In this document: positions 1 through 11,225 of the stretch, one piece after another
Numbering within the stretch: the first letter of the stretch is position 1
Layout of the letters: the number at the start of each line of letters is the position of its first letter
NCBI GenBank assembly: GCA_030737875.1
Contig: CM060911.1
Location: 108,356,625-108,420,624, forward strand
DNA: 64,000 bases
Origin: Allium sativum
Lineage: Eukaryota; Streptophyta; Magnoliopsida; Asparagales; Amaryllidaceae
Reading direction: 5' to 3'
Notes under the pieces: model-generated
Told to the model about the DNA's origin: nothing
Seen by the model: the letters and a program-made list of their open reading frames with translations, nothing else
The model's database searches: none
Made by a program: the position numbers and the translations under genes

Positions 1-661
1 GTTGTAGTATTTGTCATAGCCAGTTGGACGTTAAATACTGGTGGCTGATATGGCTTTAATACGAGAGAATTACTAAGTCACGGTACTGTTGAAGCAAAAT
101 TAATTTATTGAGGCGCTTTCTGCCTAAATAAAAGAATAAGTGACAAAATTAAGGGGACTTTTAGAACCTTGGATGTATACAGCTAGTTAAATGGTCGTTG
201 AGGGTTCACTGTTTGCAGTGAATGTGTTGTTTAAGGTGGAGGAGCAGGAAGGTGTTTTTAACAATACCAGTGACTTAAGTGAAATCATATTTTTGTTTTA
301 ATATACATTCGTTTCTTTTCTAGTTTACTACATTATTCTATTTCAATAGGTACAACGGACGATTGGACAAATTATGGATCAATTACTGAAGATCAAGGCA
401 TCAAGTGTGAGAGTGGGTGAGTGTAACCTAGTGTATGTAGTGAGGTAGTGCTTGTAACAATGAGTATTTTGTATAGTGATTGTGTAACAGAGAGTAAAAA
501 AACTGTGTATTATTCAAAAGCGTAATAAAATATTTGCTTGAATAAAATATCGATTCAAAATTAGAAATTCCAAGTTAAATTTTTTAATTCTTGTAAATAT
601 TTTATATTACAATGGTTAAAACCCTTTGAAAGTTTCAATGTTTTACAATAGACAATAATTG
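1..661. other. Non-coding AT-rich DNA, no feature seen
   Basis: I see no open reading frame with family signatures, no RNA gene and no transposon end in this stretch. It is AT-rich and reads like intergenic or intronic plant DNA. Confidence 0.5.
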
Positions 662-866
662 TTGTTTTAGATACTATTGCAACTGCTAGTGACCCTTGTA
701 AAAAGACTTTTTACAACGAGTAATGCCAGTTGTAAAAAGGGTTTTCGCAAGGGGCACTACGACCCTTGTATTAGATTATGTTGTAGTAGGTTCCCTTTTA
801 CAACGAGCATTGCTTGTTGTAGAAAACAGTTTTACAATGGGCCATGCACATTGTGTAACAACCCGG
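662..866. repeat. Cluster of short diverged inverted and direct repeats
   Basis: The motif TTGTAAAAAG and its complement TTTTTACAACG recur several times, for example near 698, 711, 736 and 808, with a repeated ACGAGYAWTGC extension. A CACTACGACC string lies inside near 755. Clusters like this resemble the subterminal repeat zones of CACTA or Mutator-type transposons, but no matching terminal inverted repeat or target duplication was found, so the parent element is not identified. Confidence 0.4.
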
Positions 867-1252
867 AATTTTGACAGTAAATAGTTATTTAGTTAGAAGC
901 TCAAAAATAGGAATTTCTGCAAACGTTGGAATTTGACCACGAAACTTTAACCGTTGCATTCTTCTCGGAATTCTGGTCAACTTTCATATTTGGAGTTTCA
1001 CGAACAGAGTCCATACGAAAAAATGACTGACAAAATACGGAACAGATGGAAAATAAATAAATAATAATTAATTTATGGTAAGAATTAATTACCCCAGCCA
1101 CCTCACTGTTAGGTCGACCAAGCGTCGACCGCTGGCTGCGATCGCTTGGTCGTGCCACGCATTGTCGCTAGGGTTTTGTCATATAAAATTATAAAATGAA
1201 GGGACGGATGTTAATAAAAATAGATCTGATGGTCCAAGGCCAATTTCACCCC

Positions 1253-1260
1253 TATAAATA
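1253..1260 (+). promoter_or_regulatory. Candidate TATA box
   Basis: CCCTATAAATAAAAGG is a strong plant TATA-box match. About 30 bases downstream begins a pyrimidine-rich stretch (TTCTTTTCC, then TTTTTTCTTCCTCTCC), typical of plant transcription starts and 5' leaders. It lies upstream of candidate exons ending at 1583 and 2150. The assignment is an inference from motif and spacing. Confidence 0.45.
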
Positions 1261-1284
1261 AAAGGGTAAGGCCTCATTCTTTTC

Positions 1285-1583
1285 CATTCAAATCTATAGA
1301 GGCAACGAAGCTCTGCCTTTTTTCTTCCTCTCCTTACCTAATTCCTAAAATAGAAATATATTTATACATATCAAATCAAATTCATATGAAATGGGGAGGA
1401 TAGATAGATTTAATGGAAAATAATGCAATTTGACACTCAACGATAGATTCTTCGCTCTCTTCTCGTTTTCTTACATTTCTACAGTTTTAGAATTTTCCCC
1501 TTTCTAAATAAATTGTAGATTTATAAGAATTTGGGGATTATAAGCCTAAAAGGGTTCAAACCTCAGAAATTGGAAGCTATAAG
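1285..1583 (+). other. Candidate non-coding 5' exon
   Basis: This segment starts about 30 bases after the TATA box and ends at a near-consensus plant 5' splice site (AAG then GTGAGTGG). Its short ATG frames close quickly, so if transcribed it would be 5' UTR. The next candidate acceptor is at 2092. No protein family could be tied to the unit. Confidence 0.3.
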
Positions 1584-2092
1584 GTGAGTGGGAAATTTAC
1601 TAATACAATTATAATGACTTATCTATTTCGTTTGAATCCAATCTATGTTTTATGCCTATCAGATCTGTTTATTTAAATAATTATAAATTGTGGCAACCAT
1701 CAGATCTGATTATGAATATGGTTAAAATTGGCAAATGATAAGTTGTGCTTATGAATATGTTTAAAATTGACAAATGATAGGTTGTGATTATGTATAACAT
1801 GAATTGTAGGATTCTTAAATATTTTTCAGATATATTCCTACAGTTATGTCATGAAATATGTTATACATGTTGCATATCACTGTGGATCTGGAAATCAGTC
1901 CCATTAAACATAAATTAGTTGTCGTTACATTCCAGATCTTTTGTTCAGTGTTGAAATATGAAATATTTAAATTTGGATAAAAAGGTGAATTATGTGATTG
2001 TAAGAATAAAAGAAATATTCCTGTTTACATTCAATATTGTTGGGTTTTGGCTTTAGCATTGTAAAACATGTCATTTTCCTACTTCTGAATAG

Positions 2093-2150
2093 AGGGGCAA
2101 TATTTTGAAATCACAAGAAGTACGATAAAAAATGGAAAAGTGAAGCAAAG
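2093..2150 (+). other. Candidate small internal exon
   Basis: The segment is bounded by a pyrimidine-rich acceptor (CTACTTCTGAATAG) and a donor (CAAAG then GTATGTAT) that both fit plant consensus. One frame is open through the 58 bases, but the encoded 18 residues are not recognised, and the first ATG meets a stop three codons later. It may be part of the same transcript as the exon ending at 1583. Confidence 0.3.
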
Positions 2151-2730
2151 GTATGTATATTTGTGTGTAATTTGCATCGGCTATTTCAAAACATATAATT
2201 ACATATATTTCTTGTGACTTGGAAATATGTCAATTCCACAAAATAGGCAATATTTACAATGATTATGACTAACGGTCCTTGTGAGACTTGAAACCTTTTT
2301 GGCAAGATTGAATATAAAAAGGGAATGTTTGGTTAATTGATTAGACCAGATCATTTATTTAAGAATAAGTATTAAAAAAACTCCGTTGACCGCACGAAAA
2401 GCTAAAAATAAATATATACATATTATCCATCCAAATCAACATAATATGGTGAAATATAAATTGTATGGAATGTCTGAATGATTGGATAAAGTTCAATTAT
2501 GTAATTATGTGTAAGTATAATCCATTTTGAATTAACATATTTGTGGTGACCATTTGTAGCAGTCAATGCAATTAACTGCTATAAATGAGAACGCAAATAA
2601 AAAAATAACAATTGTAACCAATGTTGAATGTAGAAAGTGAAGATGATAGAATAATGATTACAATTCCGAAAATTTATTTAGGACAAATGTTGTACACCCC
2701 AATTAGGAAATTTGAATTATAATCACATTT

Positions 2731-2927
2731 AGACACGAGGTTAAGCTCACTTGTGGTATAAGCCTGCCCGAAATCGACCGGCAAATCCAGCAACCACAGG
2801 TAATTAGCCTAATGTGAGGGTCTAATGCATTAAAATAAATGTACTAAGACACTAGGTTAAGTTCAACTTGTGGAAGAAGCCGACCCGGAACCACTCCATA
2901 AGTAGTCAACTTAATGTGGGAGGCCCG

Positions 2928-2930
<3 letters not shown>
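2731..2930. repeat. Imperfect tandem duplication, unit about 115 bp
   Basis: Two consecutive diverged copies start at 2731 and 2847 with AGACACKAGGTTAAG and share the following CTTGTGG, AAGCC and TTAATGTG-type stretches. A second small duplication (TTAGGAAARTATGGYC) is visible at about 3071 and 3150. The block from 2688 begins TGTTGTACACCCC, which looks like an LTR start, so it may be part of an older LTR later split by element 1. The other end was not located. Confidence 0.45.

Positions 2931-2931
<1 letters not shown>

Positions 2932-2969
<38 letters not shown>
2932..2969. repeat. (TA)n microsatellite
   Basis: Uninterrupted alternating AT dinucleotides directly after the tandem duplication. 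Confidence 0.95.
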
Positions 2970-2974
<5 letters not shown>

Positions 2975-3267
2975 CATGCAACAAATAAACAAAATTAGAA
3001 TGTCTGTTGGGATACAACAATTAAATATATCTGGGACTAATAAAATAGGGATATTCCATTTTAATTAACGTATTAGGAAAATAATGGCCATTAGGCTCAT
3101 AAATGACATTAATCGTAATCAATGGAAATCAAAGATAAATAGTTTATTAGGAAAGTATGGTCGTTAGAGTCATAAAGGGCAATAAAATGAGATAAAAGGA
3201 AATGAGTGTCATAAGGGAATTTATGATTGTCGTTTAAACACTAAGTTAAATTAGGGAAGGTATTAAA

Positions 3268-3272
3268 TAAAT
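3268..3272. repeat. TSD of element 1, left copy (TAAAT)
   Basis: TAAAT immediately precedes the first base of the left LTR and is repeated exactly at 16029-16033, after the right LTR. Confidence 0.95.
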
Positions 3273-6200
3273 TGAGACGACCCCAAACCCCGTACTGACG
3301 GTGGCAAGGGCAATCCGTGGAATATAACACATAAACAGATAATAGCAGAACAGAAATAAATAAATACACCAGATAATGACAATAAAATATACTGGATAAG
3401 AGTAATCATCAGAGTTACACAATATACAGGATCATACTTAGTACAAATACAGTTCAGATATACATAAATGTCTACAGCGGAAAACATACAAAATATGTAC
3501 AATAGGAGCTGAACAGCATAAAAAGAGATAAATGATATAATCCATCTTCAGCTCCAACTATCCAGAAAGAACCAGCTAAACCTGAATACAAGGCTGCCCG
3601 TGTAGAAAAAGGGGCACCCAAGTTTGAAAGGGAAACAAACTACGAGTCAGTCATGGGACTGCTATGAGAAATCTACTCAACACATTTATAATATGGCTAA
3701 TCACAGGACCACGCCACTTTCATGGAACGGGTTTACTCCATTGGATTTCCAGTGCTTTAAAACAAATCATTCTTTTAAACAATGCGATGCTTTTTATAAA
3801 AAGGAAGCCATTATAAGACTCAGTCCCCATCACACAATGCAACGCAAACCGGAGGATAGAGTTTTTACCTTATAACGGCCAAAATATGCTTGATACGAAT
3901 AAAACAAAGGCATTTGATATTATTGCTAGTGTTTATATGTATTGAAAACAATTTCAAATCATAACTATCAATCATAGACGACATTAATGCCCCATACCAC
4001 TATGTCGCCATATATAGGTATACAATCAAAACCGCACAGTCACGTATTTGGAAATTGGATTTCTATCATGAACCAATGCAAAAGATAGTCCTTACCGAAT
4101 TCGAGGCTACCTAGCCCGAGCCTCAGGATCAGAACGCATCGACCCTTGGAGCGACAGGGCCGGTCTACATGGAGTGGATTAAAATGCCTGAACACTGCGT
4201 TTCGCCGCCCTTTGGGGCGTAAGCGAGCCAACAAATGACTCCATCGGACCCGGATCGTCCGATCTAACCGAGGCGCCTCGCAACAGCAACAACCACATAA
4301 GTCAAACTCGTCAGGGCATGTAAAACCACTGACGCCACTTCTAGCTAGGAGGAAACGCAGGCCCTCCCTGAGGTCCTTTCTCCCGTTTCTGGTTCATACC
4401 GGGGTGTGAGGCTCGCGAATTCACATTATACACAAAGCTACGCCACACAGGCGGGGCTTTGATCATCACCACAAGACTTTTCTTTTCAACAGAAGCCTTG
4501 ATCATTTGCCACTTAGGCATGCCACACTAGCAATTCATGCCATGCGACTGATGTCCATCGATATACAACCTCTGAGCTCGTGCATTTCAGAGAAGGGCGT
4601 TAAGCAAAAGAATAAATTCTCCGCCGCCAAACAGATGTATATTTAATAGAGATCAATCAACACAGAATAAAATCCAATGTCAGACACACAGTCCATTTAC
4701 AAGTCCGTTCTGGGTCTGAACGAAACCGGAGGCACTATATACTTCGCAAACCCATCGACCACCACGTACGTCTGGACGATCACCACTCATTATCCATATT
4801 TCGGGATGCCTCCTAATCAGGACCTCGGTTACCATCCAAACGAGGTGAAGATCTCCGGTCTTCGACCACCGTCTTCATCTTCGATTTCTTATCGTCGATT
4901 CAGTTATTCAGAATGGGATAAACCCGGTCTTTCTGAACAACTCGCGTATATAATAAACAAGTGCAACACTAACATACACACGCATCATTTCAATTCGTTG
5001 GTCACTAACCGTCAATCAGTAAGAGAACGATTTCCCAAATATTTACCCCGAAGGCCGAAACCAACATCAGATCAACACCCAGGAAACCATTCGACTTTGC
5101 CAACCTTCAGTTAATTTCTAAATTTCACATCCATATCGTTTATAATATTTTATAACGACTTATCCCTATTTTTATTTATTTTAAAATAGCCAATTTATTC
5201 AAAACGACGCTTCGGGCCATAACGCGGCCGTGGCGCTGTTTTTCTCCAGATTTAATTTACACATATCTGAAAATTTAACCGTTGGATCTTCACAAAATTT
5301 ACATCATTAGAAAGATCTTTTCAAAACGAATCCAACGGTTCCAGTTTCGGGAAAATCCGACGGTCGGATCTCCCGGTACAATCGTTTGAAGTTTCGATTT
5401 CAAAATACGAACTGCAGCGTCGTTATTCGATTAAATATAATTATATTTATATATATATATAAATACAATCGATTCTGGCACTGTTTTTCTTCAGATTTGA
5501 ATTAAACATTCCAGACAATCCAACCGTTGGATTTTTACAAAGTTGGTGCCGTTGGAAAGATATTTCCAAAGCGAACCCAACAGTTGCGGTTTCGGGAAAA
5601 TCCGATGGTCGGATCTCCCGCACTAATCATTTGAAATCACGATTTCAAAATACGAACTGCAACGTCGTTATTCGATATATTTCAATTCTATTTATATATA
5701 TATATCGATTCTTCGATTTCAAAGCTACATTCTTTTCATACATTTGATAAAAATGATATTTTTATCTAACTGTCTTCTATTTCAACACTTCACTATATTT
5801 AACAATTCATGTATATAATAAAAATGTGATTTTTATTGTAAAACAATTCATTTCAAAACACTATTATTTTATATAGTTCATATAGGTAATAAAAATAGGA
5901 TTTTTATTATAAAACAATTTCTTTTAAAACAAGATTATTTTATATAGTTCATATAGATGATAAAAATGTGATTTTTATATTTAAAACACGAATACCATTC
6001 AACACATGAATTTCTATCCAACGAATGAATATCGACTCAACACATGAAGGCTTTCTATTCAACAAATAAATATAGTTTCAACAAATGAAAATAATTTAAA
6101 CACATGAATATTATTCAAAATTTCGGCAACATTACGGCAGAGTAGTTAAAACCGGGACCGTCCCTAGTACGGCTCCTCGCTCTACCTTAAAACCTCGCGG

Positions 6201-6441
6201 TTTTTGACAATGGGGAATCATGCATCTAGTTCGCACACAGGCGGCATGTATATATTTATTTCATTTCTACAAACTAATCCTATGTGGTTTCAACCAAATA
6301 TTTCTCAACCACAAATGGGTATTTTTCAACCACAATCAATCAATATCAACCACAAACAATTCCAATCAACCATTCGTTATTAATCAATTTTCACACCAAT
6401 CACAACCAATAAATATCGTCCATGGTTTGTGGACGAGGGGC

Positions 6442-6485
<44 letters not shown>

Positions 6486-8110
6486 CAATTCACTTCTATT
6501 TCAACACATATATAATTTTTACAACGTATATACAACTTATACATCGAACGTACAACTTATACAACGCTTATACAAGAGATGTACAATGCTTATATAACTC
6601 ATACATCGACTATATAATTTATACATCGTCGTTTTCCATATCGTTTATAAATTAGAAATCTCACATTGGGTTCCACTCCACCAAAAATAGCAGAAGGCTC
6701 AGAAAAATATGCGGTCTCTTCTGGAATGTAGAGGACGTCCACACGAGTCCACTATCTCTTGTTTCACTGAATTTCGTCAAGAAACGAAAAAGATATGATT
6801 TTTACAGTGAAATCAAAAACGGTAGCGCTTAGAAGTGCTATTATATAGTTAATTAATATAACAGTCGTACCTTCCTTTGAATGTTCGAAACTAGGTTTAG
6901 ATTTTTCTTTCGATCTGTTGGCCGAGGTAAAGATCAGGTTTCGCCAGAGCGTAGAGCTCCGACGCGTGCACCGATCGACGGTGGCCTTGGCCAGTTCGAC
7001 GCCGAGATGGATGGGTGGCGGCGCAAAGAACGACGGACTTTCGTGGCTCCAGATCTCGAGATTCGCGCGACGAGGGAGGGCGTGCCAGGTATGGATTTGA
7101 AGAGGAGGAGGAGGGCTTCAAAAAGTTCAACAGGAGGTAGGGCTGATGGTGGCTGTGGCGATCGGAAACGGGGAGGGAAGCTTCGGAGATTAGCCGCCGT
7201 TCAGATCGGGAGAGAGAAAGGGATTTTTCTTTTTTTATAAAAAAATTATGATTGGTCGGTGGGTTTTAAAGGGGTTTTCTGACACGACCACCAATCTAAA
7301 CCCAACGACTATCGTCCCTAGCGTTTTACCCCCATTCCGAACACAATGGGATATGTTTCCTAGGCCCATTCGACTGTTTCAGTCAGTTTTTCTTCAAATT
7401 AAAATGTAAAACATTCAATATTCGATTTGAACGTGCATTTCAATTTGCCAGGGCCACAAACTGATTCGAAAAATTCCAGAAAAATAAATCTGGCTATGTT
7501 TTGACGATATGGTCCCAACAAAACTAGTTTCGTCGAATTCTGAGATCGTTTGCAAAAAGGCCCATTTCTGGTCGATCCAATTTAACTATAATTGACCAAA
7601 ACACATTTTCCTTTGCCACGCTCACATATTAGCTTCAAAAATTATGAAATTTGAAAACTAGCAATAACTTCACATCCCGGATCCAACAAAAGTGGTTTTG
7701 TCGAATTCCGACGTCGTATGCAAAATGGCCAATTTCACGGGCTATATAAATTCCATAGCGACCTTTCTGAAAATTCATTTGGCCATAACTTTTGCTTTCC
7801 GCTATGAAACTTCGATTTTTCAGATTCGTTAGAAAGGTATGCACTAACAAATTTAAATATTTTTGGTTTCACTCAAATCCGTTTTGTTTTGCACCCGGTA
7901 CAGTCCGACAAAGTTTGAATTCAATTTTTAAAACTGCAGCGCCATTTCAGGCCTTGTTTATAATTATAATTAATTATATTCATTTTCAAATGTCGGTTCA
8001 AGCTCACTTTTCATTGCTATCATTTAAAATATTTATTTTAAATATTTAAGATCCACTATTTTAGCCAATTTAAAAATTTTAAATTGGTTCAGATTTTCTG
8101 GGTCGTTACA
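3273..8110 (-). repeat. 3' LTR of element 1 (4838 bp)
   Basis: In element orientation this LTR begins TGTAACGACCC (8110 leftwards) and ends GGGTCGTCTCA at 3273, giving TG...CA ends with an 8-10 bp imperfect inverted terminus. It aligns from end to end with 11226-16028. It contains a (TA)n run at about 6444-6484 (longer than in the partner LTR), an internal 201-bp direct duplication (5231-5431 and 5476-5676), and a GC-richer island at about 6880-7240. Small ORFs inside occur in both LTRs simply because the LTRs are copies; none has a recognisable domain and I do not call them genes. Confidence 0.95.
5231..5676. repeat. Direct duplication inside left LTR of element 1
   Basis: Units 5231-5431 and 5476-5676 are each 201 bp, starting TGGCRCTGTTTTTC and ending GTCGTTATTCGAT, with moderate divergence and a short TA-rich spacer. 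Each unit holds CCGTTGGAT followed about 50 bases later by its near complement, and a TCCGAYGGTCGGA near-palindrome. The same pair exists in the other LTR, so the duplication predates the insertion. Confidence 0.85.
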
Positions 8111-8123
8111 ATCTCCCCCACTT
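8111..8123 (-). promoter_or_regulatory. Polypurine tract of element 1
   Basis: On the minus strand the sequence abutting the 3' LTR start is AAGTGGGGGAGAT, the expected plus-strand DNA priming site. The equivalent tract of element 3 is AAGTGGGGGTAGTC, supporting relatedness. Confidence 0.9.
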
Positions 8124-9289
8124 AAAACTTTTCGTCCCCGAAAAGGAACAAAGTCGAAAGTGGTTTGATTTGTCAACTCTACGTTCAATCTGGCTTCAAT
8201 TCTCCAACTTTTCACTTTCTGAGAATTTTCAAATTCTTCAAAAATTTGGCTAACAGCCGGAATTTTCGAAAAATTTCGCCATAACCTCCTTTGTACGGGG
8301 AGAGGTTTGGAAATTTATTGGGCCGTATTAGGTACCCAATAAATCCTAATAAGCATACACATATTTATAGTGATATATTCTAGTGTTTACAGGGGAGAAT
8401 GAATTGATAATAACTCCAGAGAATAAATTCTCGTCACCCTGTCAAAGCCTGAGGGAGTGTGTATTTTAAATGCTCCAGAGGATAAATCCTCGTCCCGTGT
8501 GGGAAATAAATAGTCCATGTGCCGTATCTAATAACTAGAGAGACGTGATTATTGTCAACTCCAGACCCGTGTGGGGTTTTTATTAATCTGGCAATTTTAT
8601 CTTTACAATTTAAATAGTCCATATCAGTCATCAGTTCAACCTGTAAAATATAGTCATCGCCATACAAGCCTCTCGCTCGTATGGTAAATCTTCCACCTCA
8701 TCACACAAGCTCCAAATGCTTATGTGGTATATTGATGAAGTATGCCTATCTTCCAGAAGTATGCCATGTAATGTAGTTCAAAATTAATTGTTACTATCCT
8801 ATGGCGACATTTATTTTTACACACAGAATAACCAGCACTCCGCATCCAATGGCATTCACAGGAGTTGATATAATAATATTTCGCATCCAACTCATTAAGG
8901 TTTACCTATTTGTCGGGCATGCAAATAAAATCTTTACTCAACAGCTATCCATTTACCTGTTCAAACATATATAATGCACATGTATATATTTCTATCTATT
9001 TTCTAATCAGTTCAATGTGTGATATAATCGAATAATTTCTACCATTCATTCTATTATTGATTAAATTAACTATCGTTTTAATAATTCAATTAATCAAATC
9101 TACAATCACACAACACAAACAACAATCAAATTGTTTTTAACTTTTCAAAAATATACTAATCAATTTCTATACTCTTTTAAAATTATTCAGACTATAGAAT
9201 TAAAAGTTCACATCCATGGAAAGAAAATTACAACAGAGTAGAGAACTAATTGGTAATGCAAAGTATGATAATTGTATCTTGCACCGGAG
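8124..9289 (-). other. Element 1 interior between pol stop and polypurine tract
   Basis: About 1.2 kb of AT-rich sequence after the integrase stop with no recognisable coding content. A short repeated phrase (CTCCAGAGRATAAATYCTCGTC) appears near 8412 and 8471, and a remnant (CTCCAGACCCGTGTGG) near 8560. In the related element 3 the comparable position holds an acidic ORF; nothing like it is visible here. A 77-codon frame at 8434-8667 on the minus strand is unrecognised and overlaps these repeats. Confidence 0.6.
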
Positions 9290-10205
9290 TCAATCAGAGA
9301 TATCCATTCGGCATCTGGGATAGGCTTTCTGAATGCTCTCCTCAGTTTCCCAAGTACAATCTCGCGGATCTCCACTCCACTGCACTTTGACCAAGTGAAC
9401 TTTCTTGTTCCTCAGCTCTTTGGTTTCTTTGCCGATGATCTTTAGCGGCTCTCTTCTCACAGCTAATTCAGGGGTAATTTCAATATCCTGTTGAGCTGCT
9501 TCTTCCACGATCAAGTCTGGATCATGAATGTGCTTTCGAAGTTGAGATATGTGAAATACATCATGAACTCCAGGCAACCAATCTGGCAATTTAACCTTAT
9601 AAGTGAGAGTTCCGATCCGTTCCAGTATAGGAAACGGACCAATGAATTTGGGCGCCAACTTTCCAGTTTTACCGAACCGGATAACTCCTCTCATCGGCGA
9701 TACTTTTAAATATACATAGTCGCCAACAGCAAATGATATATCTCTTCTTCTCCTATCGGCGTAACTCTTTTGTCGGCTTTGAGCGGCCATTAATCGTTTC
9801 TTAATAAAATCGACTTTGTCGGCAGCTTCTCGGATCATGTCTGGCCCCAATACAAGTCTATTACCGGGTTCGACCCAACAAGCAGAGGATCGACACGGTC
9901 TACCATACAATGCTTCGAATGGCGACATTGTCAGGCTCGCCTGGTAGCTATTATTATATGAGAACTCAGCCAAATGCAGATGGTCTTCCCATGATCCACC
10001 GAAATCTAGAACACAAGCCCGTAATAGATCTTCTGGTATACGATTCACCCTCTCAGTCTGACCATCTGTCTGAGGATGATAAGTGGTGCTCAAGTTCAAC
10101 TTTGTTCCCAGCTCTACTTGAAATGCCTCCCAGAATTTACTAGTAAATATTGTATCTCTATCACTGACTATACTGAGCGGCACTCCATGTAGTCTAACTA
10201 TTTCC
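9290..10205 (-). pseudogene. Truncated pol: integrase C-terminal half with chromodomain-like tail
   Basis: This frame encodes the end of a Ty3/gypsy integrase. It starts within the catalytic core: the second aspartate (IVSDRD, residue 8 counted from 10183) and the glutamate (GQTERVNR, residue 44) are present with the usual 35-residue spacing, but the first catalytic aspartate, the zinc-binding domain and everything upstream in pol are absent. A GPF module follows at about 176-200 and a chromodomain-like tail ([18 protein letters not shown]) at about 262-289. The reading frame has no ATG at its start; it reads upstream across a deletion junction at about 10197-10212 where gag has been joined out of frame. 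It cannot yield active integrase. In full-length relatives the tail targets insertion to particular chromatin. Confidence 0.92.
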
Positions 10206-10976
10206 TTTCTTCGAGGTTTTACACTTCCTGGTCAGATGCCCCTGATTATTGCAGTTAGAGCATGTGGCAGTTGTTACTGGTTCCCTATTAGATTTAGCCC
10301 TTTTCCTCTTGGCACTGGGCTTATTACTGATCTCAGACACCGTACTGGCCTCAGGACGATCAGTTTCAGACTCAATTTTATCACTAGAGCTGACTTCCTC
10401 TTCGTACTGTAACATACCTTTTTTGTTTAGATCTTCGTATTGGTAAGCCATGTATATCATTTCTGAAAAGGAAAGCTTCACGCTCCTCATTACACTGTTC
10501 TGATATTTTCTTTGCAGGCCATGAATAAATCTCAGATTCTTCCTCTTTGGGTCTTTACTCAGATGAGGGGCAAAGTGAGAAAGTTCGTTGAATTTCTTAT
10601 GATATTCTGGGATGGTCATATCACCTTGTATCAGATAAGAAAATTCGTCGCATAATCGCTCAGTCGCTTCGGGAGGAGTAAATCTTTCCAGGAAAATCAC
10701 TTTGAATCTGTCCCAGGTGATATCACCTTCTAGATTATTCTCAATTACCGAATCCCACCAGAACAAAGCTTCGTCTTTGAGTGCCCAGGATGCCAGTAAT
10801 CTTTTCTGGTCATCCCTCAGCTTTAAACCAACAAAGATCTTTTCAGCAGAATGAATCCAAGCCTGTGTCTTCATAATAGATTCTTCACCCGAGAACGGTA
10901 TTCCACCCATATTTCGATATTTGATTAATAGGGCCTCAATATCCGGTTCTGCATTCCTTCTGTTTCTGACACTCAT
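10194..10976 (-). CDS. gag: Gag protein of element 1
   Basis: A 260-residue gag with a retrotransposon gag (capsid) domain at about residues 35-185, recognisable from the [28 protein letters not shown] and [10 protein letters not shown] segments, then a charged linker with a basic KRKRAKSNR stretch and a single CCHC zinc knuckle (C239, C242, H247, C252). It starts at an ATG 235 bases inside the primer-binding site, as expected for this family. It would form the virus-like particle and bind element RNA. The final residues after the knuckle run into the deletion junction, where a stop arises at once, so the natural gag-protease connection is lost. With an open capsid and knuckle this copy could in principle be packaged or encode particles in trans; that is inference. 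Confidence 0.9.
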   Translation of the reverse strand: MSVRNRRNAEPDIEALLIKYRNMGGIPFSGEESIMKTQAWIHSAEKIFVGLKLRDDQKRLLASWALKDEALFWWDSVIENNLEGDITWDRFKVIFLERFTPPEATERLCDEFSYLIQGDMTIPEYHKKFNELSHFAPHLSKDPKRKNLRFIHGLQRKYQNSVMRSVKLSFSEMIYMAYQYEDLNKKGMLQYEEEVSSSDKIESETDRPEASTVSEISNKPSAKRKRAKSNREPVTTATCSNCNNQGHLTRKCKTSKKGNS

Positions 10977-11211
10977 TTTCTAGTACTTCTGCAAATAGCA
11001 GATCAAGTGTCAGGTCAACAGAAAAGATATTTCAAAATATAGAGACAAATACTTGAATGTAAATGCGTCTATCGAGGTGTTATTTCATTCTGCTACTCAT
11101 ACTAGGATATCACTGATCCTATCTGTATAGAGTTACCCGTCCTAGAACACTACTGGTTCTATTTCTGACGAGTTCGTTGTATGTTATATCCCAGAACTAA
11201 GCTTAACCAAA
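10977..11211 (-). other. Element 1 leader between primer site and gag
   Basis: A non-coding leader of about 235 bases lying between the primer binding site and the gag ATG in element orientation. No specific structure was identified. Confidence 0.7.
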
Positions 11212-11223
11212 GCTCTGATACCA
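11212..11223 (-). promoter_or_regulatory. Primer binding site (initiator Met tRNA)
   Basis: Minus strand TGGTATCAGAGC, the standard complement of the plant initiator-Met tRNA 3' end, two bases inside the 5' LTR end at 11226. This sets the orientation of element 1. Confidence 0.95.
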
Positions 11224-11225
11224 AA

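Noticed and set aside
698..703. Match of repeats at 662-866 to the CACTA end at 62847 as two ends of one element
   Set aside because: The motifs differ (TTGTAAAAAG versus GCCGTCGC) and no CACTA terminus exists on the left side.
4677..5114. 145-codon frame in the left LTR of element 1, repeated at 12631-13068
   Set aside because: Again an LTR duplicate; several amino-acid differences between copies show no sign of constraint, and no domain is visible.
6881..7240. 119-codon Arg-rich frame in LTR of element 1, repeated at 14803-15159
   Set aside because: Low-complexity GC-rich island with overlapping frames on both strands; nothing favours coding.
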